A DNA stretch of 64,000 bases. It comes from Ceriagrion tenellum. Taxonomy: Eukaryota > Arthropoda > Insecta > Odonata > Coenagrionidae. Shown here one piece after another: positions 52,960 through 64,000 of the stretch (its first letter is position 1; each line of letters opens with the position of its first letter). Under the pieces are notes generated by a model that was given only the letters and a program-made list of their open reading frames with translations, did not search any database and had not been told where the DNA came from. A program made the position numbers and the translations under genes. The DNA is taken from positions 78,691,496 to 78,755,495 of the forward strand of contig OY720641.1 in NCBI GenBank assembly GCA_963169105.1, written 5' to 3'.

Positions 52960-55500
52960 AAAATCGCAGATAATGCAGTATTCCCGGAAAAACTTTCAGT
53001 TTATAGAAAAGATAATGTCGAAATAACCGGGGGAGGAGTTATTATTGCAGTGAAGGATTGTTATATTAGTGGGAGGGAGTCATTTTCCGGCGATCAGGTA
53101 GAAAATGTATGGTGCTCCATTCAAAATTCCAAAGCAAAAACAATATACGTGTGCGCATATTATGGACCACCAGATTCGATGTAAGCTCAATATTAGGACT
53201 AGAAAGTCAACTCAGTAAATTAACCACTCAAAAAAACGACTGTCATAATATAATCGGTGGGGATTTCAATCTTCCGTCCATAGACTTGGACACGTACAGT
53301 TTTATCACTGGGGGAAAGATGAAGACCTTTGTGAGTCACTTCTGTATACATTCACATCTCACTCACTGCATCAATTAGTCACTGCTCCTACTAGAGGGAA
53401 AAATACACTTGATCTATTAGCGACAAATATTCCACACATGGTTGTAAACATAGGTACTGATAAGGGAATTAGCGACCACAAGATAGTTAAAGCTAATTTT
53501 TCCGTGATCATGATCAAGAAACATAATCCACAAAGAAAAATCTACTTGTTTGATAAGGCTGACTACGAAGGTGTGAAAAGAGAGTTTCAAAATTCATTTA
53601 CTAATTTTCAAGAAATAAGTATCAACAGTAACCCTGAGGTTTTATGGAATACTTTCCTCGATGTTACTCCATAAATAGTCAGCAAATACATACCAAGTAA
53701 ATGGAAAAGAGCCAATGCAGAGCCTAGGTGGTATAACGCGGAGGTTAGGAAAACATTAAAGCGCCAGAGAACATATCATGCTAGGTTAAAAAGGGCAAAA
53801 ATAAACGAAACTCTTACCAAAAAAAGCGTGCCGGAGGGCGTTAGCTGATTTCAAAAGTTAAATACTGGGAGAACTTTTGAACGATAATCCTAAGTTATTT
53901 TGGTCGTCTCTTAGGGACACTCAAAGAAATAAATCAACAGTACACACTCTTAAGAACATCAAAGAGGAAAAGCTAATCAACAGTCTACAAAAAGCCAATT
54001 CGTTAAACTCATTCTTCCAATGCATTTTCACTACTTGTACGCCACATCTTTTCGATCCGCAGCCAGTTCGCTCCCAAACATTTATGCCTGAAATTATTAT
54101 AAATTGTCGCGGAATAGAACATCAGCTAAAAAAACAACCCCAACAAATCCCGCGGTCCAGATCAAATTCCTGCTCGCGTATATAAAACATTGGTATCAGA
54201 CATAGGACCTTACTCAGAATTTATATTTACCAAATCATTAGTAGATTACGTAGTGCCTAAGGACTGGAGAGTAGCAAATGTCACACCTGTATTCAAAAGC
54301 GGCGACAGGGAATACCCTAGTCACTAGAGGCCTATTTCTCTCACATCCATTTCGTGTAATGTATTTGAACACATAATCGTAAGCTCCATTATGAGTCATT
54401 TAGATAGGGAGGAATTATTAATAAATAACCAACACGGATTTCGAAAGGGTAGATCTTGCGAAATCCAATCGGCTCTCTTTGTTGACGACATCGTACTCTA
54501 ATGTGAAAATAATGTCCAAGTTGACGCGATATTCCTCGATTTTAAGAAAGCTTACGATAAGGTACCTCACGTTAAGTTACTCTCAAAACTAGAAGCATAT
54601 GGAATAGATAAAAATATTATTAGTTTGAGTAATCAGGTATTACATGGGCGGGGACAAAGGGATGTCATAGATGGCATCATGTCAAACACAGCGTCACATC
54701 GGGTGTTCCTCAAGGTTGGTCCATTTTTATTTCTCTAATACATAAATGATATTAGCAACGCTGTTTAAAGTAAGCTTAGACTCTTCGCAGATGACGTGGT
54801 TGTGTATAGGGATATTACCAATTCCGAAGGTAGCGACTCGTTAACAGTCGACCTACTTGCTATTCATGCTTGGTGCGAAAAGTGGCAGATGGAACTGAAC
54901 AAAAAAGTGTATAGCAATCAGTTTTTGGAGAAAGAAAAATAAGCCAGGTAGGACTTACAGAATTATTAACACGGAAATAATGAACTTCGAGTCTGTTAAG
55001 TACTTAGGGGTCACAATCACTCACGACGTATCTTTGGAAAACATATTCGAGAAAAATGCGATAAAGTATACAGGAAGCTAGGCTTTTTCAAGAGAATACT
55101 CTGAAAATGTGATGAGGAAGTGAAGGAACGTTGTTATTTTTCAATCGTTAGGCCTCATCTGGAATATGCTGCCAGTGTATGGGATCCATATAAAGCGGGG
55201 TTGATATCGGAATTAGATCGCGTGCAGCGAAGAGGAGCTAGGTTTTGTAAAACGATGCTACGATAAGTTTATAGTTGTGTGTCTGAATTGTTAGAAGAAT
55301 TGGGATGGGAATCGCTATCATATCGTATATTTTATTATAGGCTTAACCTTATAACTAAATTTCAGGAAAAACATTTCTCTGACAACGTAAAAAAATATTA
55401 TAAACCCCCTCGTACTACGGCAGATTAGATGGTGCCAATAAAATTAGACCGATAGGTATGAAATGTCATTTTTGCCTTTGATATTGCCATTGATAGGTAT
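52960..55500 (+). pseudogene. ORF2 endonuclease-RT pseudogene of B5
   Basis: An APE-type endonuclease spans three frames: LSVYRKDNVEITGGGVIIAV (about 52995), AYYGPPDS (53158), IIGGDFNLPSIDLD (53250-53291), NIGTDKGISDHKIVKANF (53447-53500). The linker to RT follows, with a stop near 53671. RT motifs: WRVANVTPVFKSGDR (54270), RPISLTSIS (54327), NQHGFRKGRSCE (54427-54465, then broken), FLDFKKAYDKVPH (54531-54570), LFADDVVVYRDI (54781-54816, catalytic FADD kept), KYLGVTITHD (55000), then RRGARFCKTML-type C-terminus. At least ten stops or shifts. Catalytic residues survive, but the protein cannot be made. Confidence 0.88.
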
Positions 55501-55878
55501 AAAATGTCATAAAATGGTGTACCATTCGGGAACATAACAGCTGTGATCGTCGTCATCAATAGTGCGATTAGGTAGATATTAGATCTTTCTCTTTATATTT
55601 TTTACGTTCTTATTTATGCATGATAAAATATTGATGTTCTTATTTATGCTTTATATTTTGAATCTGTAGTAGTAGTCTTTGTATCCTTTGCATGTTGGGA
55701 CGATTGATAATGGAATGTTTCTTGGCTAATTGACTTTTAATTGCCGCATCGCATGTGAGGTACGCTGGTTTCAATGTAGTTTCGGTGTTCTGCCGTATAA
55801 ATCTATCATGCCTGGTGTGGGAGCACCCTCTGCCACACACTCTTAGGGTGGCTTGCAGGGTATGACGTAGATGTAGAT
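52960..55878 (+). mobile_element. LINE family B copy B5, near full-length ORF2
   Basis: The longest LINE in the window, about 2.9 kb: endonuclease, RT, C-terminus, 3'UTR, hairpin and GACGTAGATGTAGATA tail. The start lies inside the endonuclease; no ORF1 or 5'UTR is identified. It shows the domain order for the family B fragments. Confidence 0.9.
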
Positions 55879-55879
55879 A

Positions 55880-56630
55880 TACCTTTTTAACTGTTTCTTT
55901 CTATCTTTTGCTTCGGAATCTGGGAAGTACTTGTGTGGAGAACGAGAAAACAACGCTAAGCTAATATTTAAGAATGGTTGGAGAAGTTGTAGAACTTTGT
56001 TGAGAAAAATTGTATGTTGAAACAATATGGTGTAAAATTGCGACTGCTAATTGGCGAATTTTAAAGATTTTTAGAAGTACAATACCCATGATTTGTCTTA
56101 GAAAATTGCTACCGTTGCAAGTGGTAAGTTTTTTTTCAGAAAACATTAAAATTAATAAAAATTCATCAGAAGAAAAAGAATATAATATTTTAGTGCCCTA
56201 CGATCTTTGAATAAATAAGTATTGACCCTTGAACGTCTTATGATGTAAGATAGATATCTCGTAAATCCTTCCCATTATTTGATCACAACTTAACCCTTTA
56301 TGGGGTACTGGGAAAATATTTTCCCACCATACCTGTAGGGAACGCTCTTTGGAATATATATTGCCCATCTGCGGTAATGCACGTAGTTCTGTGTTCTTGG
56401 TGGATATGGCGTAGTGGTACGTATGAAAATAAATAACGTATCCTGCATCTTACATGCCCAAGGATAGCCTAAGTAGAAAAAAACCCAGAATATTTTGAGT
56501 CCCTGAGTTTTGCCCTATGCAGGGTTAAGAAATTTTTAATGTACGAACATTACATAATTAAACCCAACTTATAAATTAATTACTAAACTTTCGTGGGGAG
56601 GGGAGAGCTCCGGGCACCATGACCACACTC
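55880..56630. other. Unassigned
   Basis: Nothing recognised between B5 and the D3 fragment. Confidence 0.4.
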
Positions 56631-56633
56631 CAC

Positions 56634-57010
56634 TTACCTACATCAACACAGTTCCCTGCCAGCCGTCGCATGGGCGTGTGGCAGGGGGTGTTAGGACAAC
56701 AGCCATGTAAAGATGTGGGGGATAAGGTTTTGGGAGGTGAAATGGTGGCGTGTAATAAGGGAGTATATTTACTGGAGCTCAATTTTTATTGTGGTCGCTT
56801 ATTGTGCGCGGAAAGAAAGACTTTTTGTACCTATCTGTTGGCTCTGTATCTGCACTCTGTATAACACTCAAGTTCTGCATTGCTCAAAGAAACTAAGTCT
56901 AGCGTGTCACTTCCGAGTCTCTAGGGGCTACCACCTAAATCCCTCTAAATGTTGTGAAACACTAAATCTTCGCTCGTATCTCGTATCTAGTTGCATCACT
57001 GGGACTTCCC
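56634..57010 (-). mobile_element. LINE family D copy D3
   Basis: The low-coordinate end has the D hairpin (ACGCCCATGCGACGG on the minus strand, one inner pair broken). In the middle, the complement of GTCGCTTATTGTGCGCGGAAAG matches the D1 FFPRT/UTR boundary. At 56900-56945, CCGAGTCTCTAGGGGCTACC matches the D1 coding segment. Confidence 0.75.
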
Positions 57011-58005
57011 AGCGAAAGTGCGTCTTATTTGAGATTGACTTTGATTCGAGAATGTAATTCCTTTCACATTTGAGTATTAAATTCGATACTCGGTCTCGGA
57101 TACTCGATCGGTCAAAATCAAGGGACAGTCAACTCTCTCAATTTAATTGGGGTACGTGTGCGTGAATCTGGCGCTCGCACAAAAGTGTTAGATCATGTAT
57201 TCACGAATGGGAAACATGATCATTATTATGAGCGTATCATTCCAAGAAACTAAGGAGGCTCATGTTGTGGAGGCTGGCCAGCTTCTGAATCAGGGAATAC
57301 CCCGTTAATATCGAAAAAAAATTGCGAGGGATCATCTAGAGGGATTAGGGAGGGCTTTATATAGATTTTTCATTCTTACCAGAATGAAAAAAATTGCTTT
57401 CAATTCGCTCGTTGTTGAATTTTTCCGTTGCCTTGTGTGTGGTTACTTGTTGTGAACGTTCCTCGATATTTTAGTGTATTGTATTCGATAGGATTCATTT
57501 TTTTAATATAAATAAAATTTGATTATCGATCACAGTTTATCGAATCATGGATTGATTGCGTTGATATCGTCGGGGTCCAAGTTTCAAATGAAAACTAATC
57601 CAAATTCGTCTTTTTTATGTTATTGTGAATCTATGGGTCGAGCCTTGGTTGTTTGTTCATATTGAACGTGGGCTTGAGTAAGTACCTATATATTTTGAAT
57701 ACCTAGCAAAAAATATTTGATTTCGGATGCAGGATGGTGTAGTAGATAAATGTATTCTTTTTTTATTATTTTATTGTTTTATTTATGTTCAAACTTTTAT
57801 TGCATAATGTGTACTCCTAGAGGCCAAGTGTGACTACAATTCAGCGAAAACCCGGTGACTCTACACGCACTCATTCGCATGCTATGAATAAGTTTAGATA
57901 ACTACGCTACCGCCCGGTCTTATCGTCCATTCTCTCCCAAATCCTTATCTTCTCCTCACCCCACAGCCATCAACTGTGGCCGTAAACGTCACTCGGTGCC
58001 CCAAA
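57011..58005. other. Unassigned AT-rich
   Basis: No gene or repeat end seen. Confidence 0.4.
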
Positions 58006-58009
58006 TGGT

Positions 58010-59110
58010 CACACATGGCTGAAGAAATACGAGCATTTTGAGCAGAAAAGCATGACTCGAGAGGAGGTATTCAATGGTAACTCCCGAGTCGGGTTCGAGC
58101 ACATAACTCCCTCTTGGTTTCCCCATCCCACTGTAGCTTCGCTTCGAGCACGTGGTCGGAGTCGGGAGGGGAGGGGAAAAGCGTGGCTGTGTTCAGCAGC
58201 GGCGGCCGCTCGATCGAGGGGACCTCCACGTTGGTCATGTTCGCCTGCTCCCACTGCTCCCCATTCCGTCGAGTCGTGCTCATCTTCAGCTCGCGGCGAC
58301 CGTATTTTCCACGCGGTCCGTGACGAAACAAGCGGTGGGGAATGTTTTTTATCCCCGTCTTCCCATCCCACCGCCCCATTGCCCCGTGCACGCCGACTCA
58401 CACCACTCGGGGTTGAAAAGGCCGAAAAACCTCCCTTAGCGGATTGGAGATTTTTCCCCTTAATATGTAAAAAATTCCCACCCCTACACTCTCCCTGGTC
58501 GTTTTTTATTGAATCGTTCCGTCCCAAAAAAAAGCGACGGGGTGTATGAAGAGGCTTGGAGGTGGGGGTGGGGTGAACGTGAGGCGGCCGTGTGGGGGAG
58601 GAGGAGTCGCGTTCCTCCCCGTTACCCCTCCCTACTCGCCTCCCCTTTAAATATTCATCCAGTCCCTCCCTCACCTTTTGGCGCCATTCCTTCCAAGCGC
58701 TTCCCCACCTCCCGTTCCTCCTCACACCCTCTCGATGCCATTAACTATAATATTAAAATTTGAGAGGGTGGTGTTTTGTCTGGGTGTCGAAGGGGTGGTC
58801 CAAAAATGCTCGTTTCCTGGAATTCATTCCTTCGTTTTCCCACTTTTTTCGGCAAAAATTTTAAATAAAGTATTAGGGGACAAGACAATTAAAGAAGTAG
58901 TTTTTTACCGCGTCGTCGCCGTGTGCCCAGGGTTCCCTCCCCTCCCGCATCCAGGCCCTTTTTACCCCTCTGCCTCTTCATCCCCGCCCCTTGCAGCGTT
59001 TGGCGCCAGGGTCGATCAGTAGGGGGGCTGCGCCAGCGCGCTACGGCATCACAGGAGCGAAAGCAAGGGGGGAAGAGCATGAGGAGGTGCGAAGATAGAG
59101 GCCGCGCAAA
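58010..59110. other. CpG-rich island, no gene recognised
   Basis: A GC-rich block containing frames of 60-238 residues on both strands (longest 58009-58725 minus). They are Arg/Pro/Gly-rich, mutually overlapping, and match no domain I know, so I do not call a gene. A promoter or noncoding island is possible. Confidence 0.4.
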
Positions 59111-60190
59111 AAAGGATCGGGATTATTCGAGGAGTGGGTTCGGCTGTTGTGTTGCTAGTGTCCAGAACCCCCACTTTGAAAAAAAAAGAAAACCGAACGA
59201 CCATGCCGGGGGCCTACTTTCCCACAGAAACCAAAAATCGAAAGAAGTTGGGTTGGGTCAGCATCTTTTAGAGATATGGGGGTGGTTATAGATGTGATCG
59301 AAATTCGATATTTCATTTCAAAATGTGGCCTAGATACTTATTAGCGAACTTTTTTAATTTCGACTTTTTTGACTCGTTATTCGGGCTTGAATACTGCGGT
59401 TATCTTGGACACGCTCAATGGTTTAATTCGGATAAGAATTAATCATCGGCCAATAGTCTTCGGTCGAATATTTCCGTCTTACAACGATCGAGTTTTACAT
59501 TTTAATGGTCGTTACAAAGCAGGAATTAGGAAACATAAATTGCCGAACCGATTTGTATTTCATTTGAAAAAAAATAAAGTTTCGTCCCATTAAAATGAAG
59601 TTCTTTTTAGATATTGTTCGTAAACTATCTCAAATTGTGAGCCATTAACTCATTCTAAATAGCCAAGTCATGGGTTTGCTTTCCTCTACGCATACATGCT
59701 ACATCATCCTGTGCCTAATTATTAAACGGTTTATTTTTTCACTCTCTGGTGCATCCGGTGGTCTCTACGAGGAATGAGTGACGTATTAATACAACGCCCC
59801 AACAACTACTCTTCAACTATTCATTCCTTTCATGAGCCATCGGATATGCATGCGTTATCGTTGTTGTGTGATAGCGCGAGGAATTCGAAATGGGGTCGTA
59901 ACATGGAATGATGTGTTTGTGACTATTTGACTAGTCTTCACGTTTTGTGGATTGAAAGTTAGTCTCACTATTCGGGTAAGAGTTTATGAAAACAAGGTTT
60001 GTTCATCCAAAATGAAATCAGTAAACTCTACCTGCGAAAGTTGAAGTATTAATCTTTAGGTTTGAGTCCATAGAATGGGAATTGTGATAGATATGGTTTT
60101 TAGAAGCAAGATTAGAAGCTATTCAAGTGTGTGCGGCGAGATGAAGGGAGGTCAGGAGAACGTTTTTGTTCAGGAGCTTTGATTGCCTTG
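59111..60190. other. Unassigned
   Basis: Frame 59369-59593 (+) is unrecognised. No repeats identified. Confidence 0.4.
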
Positions 60191-60299
60191 TTCGGTGAGC
60201 GTTATCCATGAAAGGGAAGTTGACGTTGTGATCGTTCTATAAACCCACACTTAAAATGCTGCAACGCCCTGTAAAGTTGATAGCTATCACATGTAAACG

Positions 60300-61280
60300 T
60301 ATGCGAAAGTGAAGTCGCGCCTCCCCTAAGCGTGGAAAGTCTCTCGGTGGCATCACCGCTTGTATTGGATTTGAGAGGGAAGGCCAAGCGAACTAAACAA
60401 CACCGCGCCACGCTTTTATAAGAGGATCCCCATTTATCAACTCCGCCGCCGCCGGTCTGAGCGGGGAAGGGAACTTTGTTTACGAAGGGCGGGCTCCCGC
60501 CTGTGACGAGTACTCGCACCACGAGAGCCAACGATCCCGCCACGCGTGCACGTTGCTTTGAATAGACGGGCGGGACGTCGAGAGAGAGATAGAGCGGAGA
60601 GGGAGAGAGGAGGGAAGTCACGTGGCCTTGGGAGGAGAGGAAGGGGGGGAGGAAGCAGCGGCTGAGGCACCGCCCAGACCGGTCGGGCGGCCGAGGGGAA
60701 GGGGAGCCACGCCGAGCCCGCCGGCGGAACGATCGCCGGGTCCCCGCGCTGTTGCGTGCAGCCCGCCACCTCCTGCCGCCTCATGCGCCACTAGCGCGAA
60801 AGTCCGCGATAAGGCGGTCCCTGAACAGTTCCCGCCCGAACGGGGCGACGCCTGCAGAGGGGGCGGGCATGGGGGCGGCTGACGGGCATAGGCGTGGCAG
60901 GGGATCCCCCGGCCCGGGTTGGGCCCAGGCATCGACGGGAGAGGGTAGCCCCCGCATCCCGGGGGTGGGTGGGTGGGGTTATGATGGCACGGTGGTGTGT
61001 GGGGAGCGGTATTAGGGGGATGGCGTGTACCTCGTTGGGGGAGCGAGGGCGGGGTGCAAGGCGTCGTCTGGGGGGGGGGGGGGATGTGTGGATGATATGA
61101 AGTGAAGCGGCAGGCAGCGCCCGGCCCCCCCACGCCCCCACGATGGGGGCTGTCGCCGCATTGCGCCTTCCCTCTCTCCGTTCACCCTCCTCCCCTTTGG
61201 CCATTCTAACTCCTCCCTGGACCGGTCATATCTCTTTTCGCCGAGAGTACAGACATTATGCTGCCCCCCCACTTCCTTGA
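60300..61280. other. CpG-rich island with 14-G run
   Basis: Very GC-rich; GAGAGAGA near 60580-60620 and a 14-G homopolymer at 61070-61083. Overlapping low-complexity frames on both strands (up to 171 residues). No domain recognised. Confidence 0.45.
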
Positions 61281-62045
61281 AGACGCGTGGTACGTAGTCG
61301 CCATCTCATATAGTGCGCGCTGTATCGCAGATTATTTTAATACGCCATTCCGAATGTGTATCGGGGTGAAAAGAAACATCGATTGTGTGAGAATAGGTGA
61401 AATATCAAGTTGCTAGTATTATATTTAGATAGGTTTATGTGTGAGCAAACGTATCTGGCATATAAAAATTAGGCAAAAATCTAAGTTGAAGATTACGTTT
61501 GGGGTTAGGTGCCCTCTACGGGGGACCTAGCGAAGATCCTTGAAATAACAGGACCTTAGCTTGAAATACTACGCCGTACAGGATTCCTGTTTCGAAAGAT
61601 GATGTTAGCTGAGGGCCCTTTTTCATGAATGTCGTTTCTGTAATTAGAGACGAATGAATCATTTTGTGTTAAAAGGAAGGATTTTTTAAAATAATACTAA
61701 TGTTTGTAAGAACCTCGGCAAAAATATTGAATCAAAATATAATGGTTAGAAGCCGAATTCTGTTGGAAAAAAAAGTCACGCGTTTTACCGTCGTAGAAAT
61801 TGTGAAGACAAAACATACTTCTAGAATTTTTCCTTCAGTATGGAATAGCAGTATCGAGAAAATGCGCAAATCTCATGGAACTGTTCAGTTTCTTCTTACT
61901 TCCCATGAGTGTGTAAAGATCTCTCATGCCTATGACTTCATGCATGATTTTTGTTGCATCCTTTGCTATAAATCGCATGGGTAGATAAAAATTGTTGCCG
62001 GTGAATTACACTTCCACATATCGCAGTCAGTTTATCTGCTCATCT
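61281..62045. other. Unassigned
   Basis: The 94-residue frame 61700-61984 (+) is the only sizeable one. It is AT-rich and not recognised. Confidence 0.4.
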
Positions 62046-62049
62046 CTTA

Positions 62050-62455
62050 ATGGAAACATATCGATTGCACGTATCGTATCGCCTAATTTGTGTTATATCT
62101 TATATCACTTCATTGTGGCGTATTTAAGAATGTCGCGTTGTCTTTGCGCGTTTCCTGCGACGTGTTGGTACCAAAATATTATATATCGATGATGGTCCAC
62201 TGAAGCTCCCTTTTCTTCGATCACAATTCATATCGTTCCGGGTATCGTACTGTTATTTTCCACAATGCAGAGTAAATCGACAATGCATATAGCATAGGTG
62301 TCGTGGCGACTCGGTATCGATATTCTCAAAGATGTCCGTATCGTATATCGTAGTAAACCGAAGAATCGGTGGAGCGGGAGTCACTGCGACACAATTTGGA
62401 ATATCGATATGGTATGCACGTCGCGTATCGACGACGATATATCCCAGTATCATAC
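62050..62455. promoter_or_regulatory. TATCG/CGATA cluster with two perfect TATCGATA boxes
   Basis: About a dozen TATCG or CGATA words in 400 bp, among them TATCGATA at 62315-62322 and 62402-62409 (the insect DRE; CGATA is the BEAF-32-type word). The cluster sits directly before the GC-rich block at 62455-62840. The regulatory role is inferred; no transcript is seen. Confidence 0.45.
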
Positions 62456-62850
62456 GCACCGTCCGAGGCGGGCCCTTGTTTCGCCCCTAACTGGGCGGGA
62501 ACCCCTCACTCTCGCCCGAGTGAGTGGCGTTGAGGGAGGGATTAAGGTCGACGGGTGGTCCTTTGGCACCCTTGTGGGAAGGAGGAGTGAGTAGGGTTGC
62601 CGATTAAAGGGCTCGTCACGGGTGTTTTGCGGGCAAAAAGAGGGTCATCCGGTGTTCCCTCTCCTTTGTTCCTGTCATCCTCGTCTCTTTCCCTTGCAGG
62701 CAGAGGTCGCGTCTCTGGGGATTCCTCTCCCCTCCCTCCCGTCGCACAGCTTCCCGTCCCTTCCCCTTCCTCCTCCTACTCCTCCTCCTCCTCCGTCGCT
62801 CTCTGAGAAGAAGGCGGGGTCTTCCTTCTAATCGCGACGAGTGGGCGTCA
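62455..62850. other. GC-rich block with CTC repeat
   Basis: CpG-containing sequence ending in a (CTC)n tract near 62765-62795. No domain in the 70-100 residue frames. Confidence 0.45.
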
Positions 62851-63029
62851 ATCTTTTTAACCCAATGCCGTGCGGCACTCGCTCCACTTAAACCGGTGAA
62901 ACGGCAGATTTACGCATCGCACTGCCCATAGCAGTATCCGATAATAACTGTTACGATAACCTCAGCTGCCATTCAAATTGTGAACAAAAATGTAAATATA
63001 TACAGGCCGATTAATAAAATGACCAGTTT

Positions 63030-63535
63030 TATCGTTAAAAAAAGCCACGAGCGTACATATAGTACGTATATATGTATGCTCTGAAAATTATCAATTCTGA
63101 ATTTCTAATGCAACCTAAGCCAAGCGTGTAGCCTCCGAGTCACTAGGGGCTACGAGCGTACATATAGTGTCTCACAACTTTTAGAGGGATTAAGGTGGGA
63201 GCACCTAGAGACTGGGAGGCTACTCGCTAGGTTTAGGTTGCTTGAGAAATTCATAACTGATATTTTTCAGCGCGACACAGAGAATACTATCATGACTCCT
63301 CATTACATCTCTAGGTCTGACAGATGCGATGGAATAACAGAGATACACTGCCGAACAATTCTTTCCAGGCACAATAAGTGACAACAATGAAAATTGAACT
63401 CCACTAAATACACTCCTATATTAAATGTCACCATTTCATCTCCCAAAAACTAACATCTTTACACGGCTGGTGACCCAACGCCCCCTGCCACACGCCCGAG
63501 CGGCGGCTCGCAGGGTATAATGCAGATGTAGATCC
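63030..63535 (+). mobile_element. LINE family D copy D2 with inverted insert
   Basis: Coding remnant (SHERTYS, then LTTFRGIKVGAPRDWEATR-like) to 3'UTR and hairpin 63483-63515 (inner CGCC/GGCG), tail GCAGATGTAGATCC. Between two copies of ACGAGCGTACATATAGT (63047-63063, 63152-63168) lies an 88-bp insert that includes a backward copy of the D segment at 63208-63242. Confidence 0.82.
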
Positions 63536-63675
63536 AGCGGTGGACAACATCGCCGGGACATACTTAGTGTTGGTTGGCACCTCGCTGCTATGTTGTGACA
63601 TAAATTGTGTTCAAATGTTGAATTTTTTATCTTTTCTATTTCAGTATATTAATGTATGGTGATATCTAGATGTAA

Positions 63676-63752
63676 AAATTAGGTGGATGATGAGATGCTC
63701 AAGAATGTTATAGAGAGAAGGATGTTGGGCAAGCAGGGAAGGGTAAGAAAGA
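63676..63752 (+). mobile_element. Scrap of F-type LINE C-terminus
   Basis: The frame DDEMLKNVIERRMLGKQGRV resembles the F-type C-terminal region. Only about 75 bp. Confidence 0.45.
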
Positions 63753-64000
63753 TAATATACCCTGCGAGCCACCACGAGGGTGTGTGGCAGGGGGTGAAGA
63801 TCACCAAACATGCATTATTGACATGGAACTAGGATATTTAAGGGAGATATGCTAGATAATAGGGTCACATGGAGCTAGATGGTTAGTATCTACATAATAA
63901 GGAAGGGATTATTGGTTGTTATTACATGCATCATGCACTACAGACAACTATCTACTATATTTCACCTACCTATCCCTTAGCTACGCTGCCTATTGTTCTC
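63753..64000 (-). mobile_element. LINE family A copy A17, cut by window end
   Basis: Hairpin and 3'UTR of family A on the minus strand. The usual TACATC tail is missing. Coding sequence would start just beyond the window. Confidence 0.9.

Noticed and set aside
52909..53184. Independent host gene with a signal peptide (hydrophobic start MIIKRIICIFLLFL)
   Set aside because: The remainder of the frame is LINE endonuclease (GGGVIIAV, AYYGPPDS); the hydrophobic start is chance flank sequence at the truncated 5' end.
58009..58725. 238-residue minus frame
   Set aside because: Low-complexity, GC-driven, with long overlapping frames on the opposite strand; no domain, and no splice or start context I can defend.

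Overview
This is an intron-sparse, AT-rich stretch of animal genome, most likely from an arthropod and probably an insect. The evidence is the dense non-LTR retrotransposon load (CR1/L2/Jockey-like and a second RT type), tRNA-derived SINEs, hAT-like and TTAA-specific DNA elements, hammerhead-like repeats and perfect TATCGATA boxes. I recognise no host protein-coding gene. Almost every open frame with recognisable homology is a LINE fragment, and most other long frames lie in GC-rich islands or palindromes. One 200-base assembly gap lies at 37363-37562.

The dominant content is 3'-terminal LINE pieces. I sorted them by eye into families. A has about 17 copies and a ...GTAATACCCTGCGAGCC tail. 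B has about 9 copies and a ...GTCATACCCTGCAAGCC tail. C, D and E have 4-7 copies each. A different LINE type is called F/G here. Families A-E have divergent bodies but end in the same 33-nt hairpin followed by a (GTAGAT)n tail, and base pairs in that hairpin covary between families. Only two copies keep much of the protein: 16402-18226 (-) has an uninterrupted RT domain, and 52960-55878 (+) keeps endonuclease plus RT but is broken by frameshifts and stops.

Layout: 0.6-4.4 kb holds a foldback palindrome, a B copy with a long target duplication, a hammerhead-like motif, an A copy and a SINE. 6-9.9 kb holds a second hammerhead-like motif, a tandem duplication, G, D and A copies. 10-11.6 kb is a foldback element split by an A copy, next to a B copy. 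12.5-16.3 kb is a decayed LINE carrying a SINE, a tRNA-like element, and an F LINE split by a B copy. 16.4-18.6 kb is the best RT copy plus an E fragment. 19.6-24.5 kb is tRNA-like, C, A, B and E copies. 25.1-28.65 kb is a nested stack in one C copy: a hAT element with 8-bp TSD, and a TTAA element that has a copy of itself inserted backwards plus a foldback element containing a tRNA-like unit. 28.65-29.56 kb is a CpG-rich island. 29.7-36.3 kb is mixed LINE copies and a double hammerhead-like palindrome. 37-38.9 kb is a gap and GC-rich islands. 39-42.2 kb is E, B, A and C copies. 43.1-44.5 kb is another GC-rich island. 45.3-56 kb is LINEs, a hAT-like MITE and a tandem duplication. 56.6-63.5 kb is D copies, three GC-rich islands and a TATCG/CGATA cluster. 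The window ends inside an A copy.

The pieces do not form a pathway. The biology here is element-element: LINEs that appear to share a 3' recognition hairpin, repeated insertion of elements into one another, and small RNA-like folds carried by repeats. All family assignments are by reading alone; no database search was possible.
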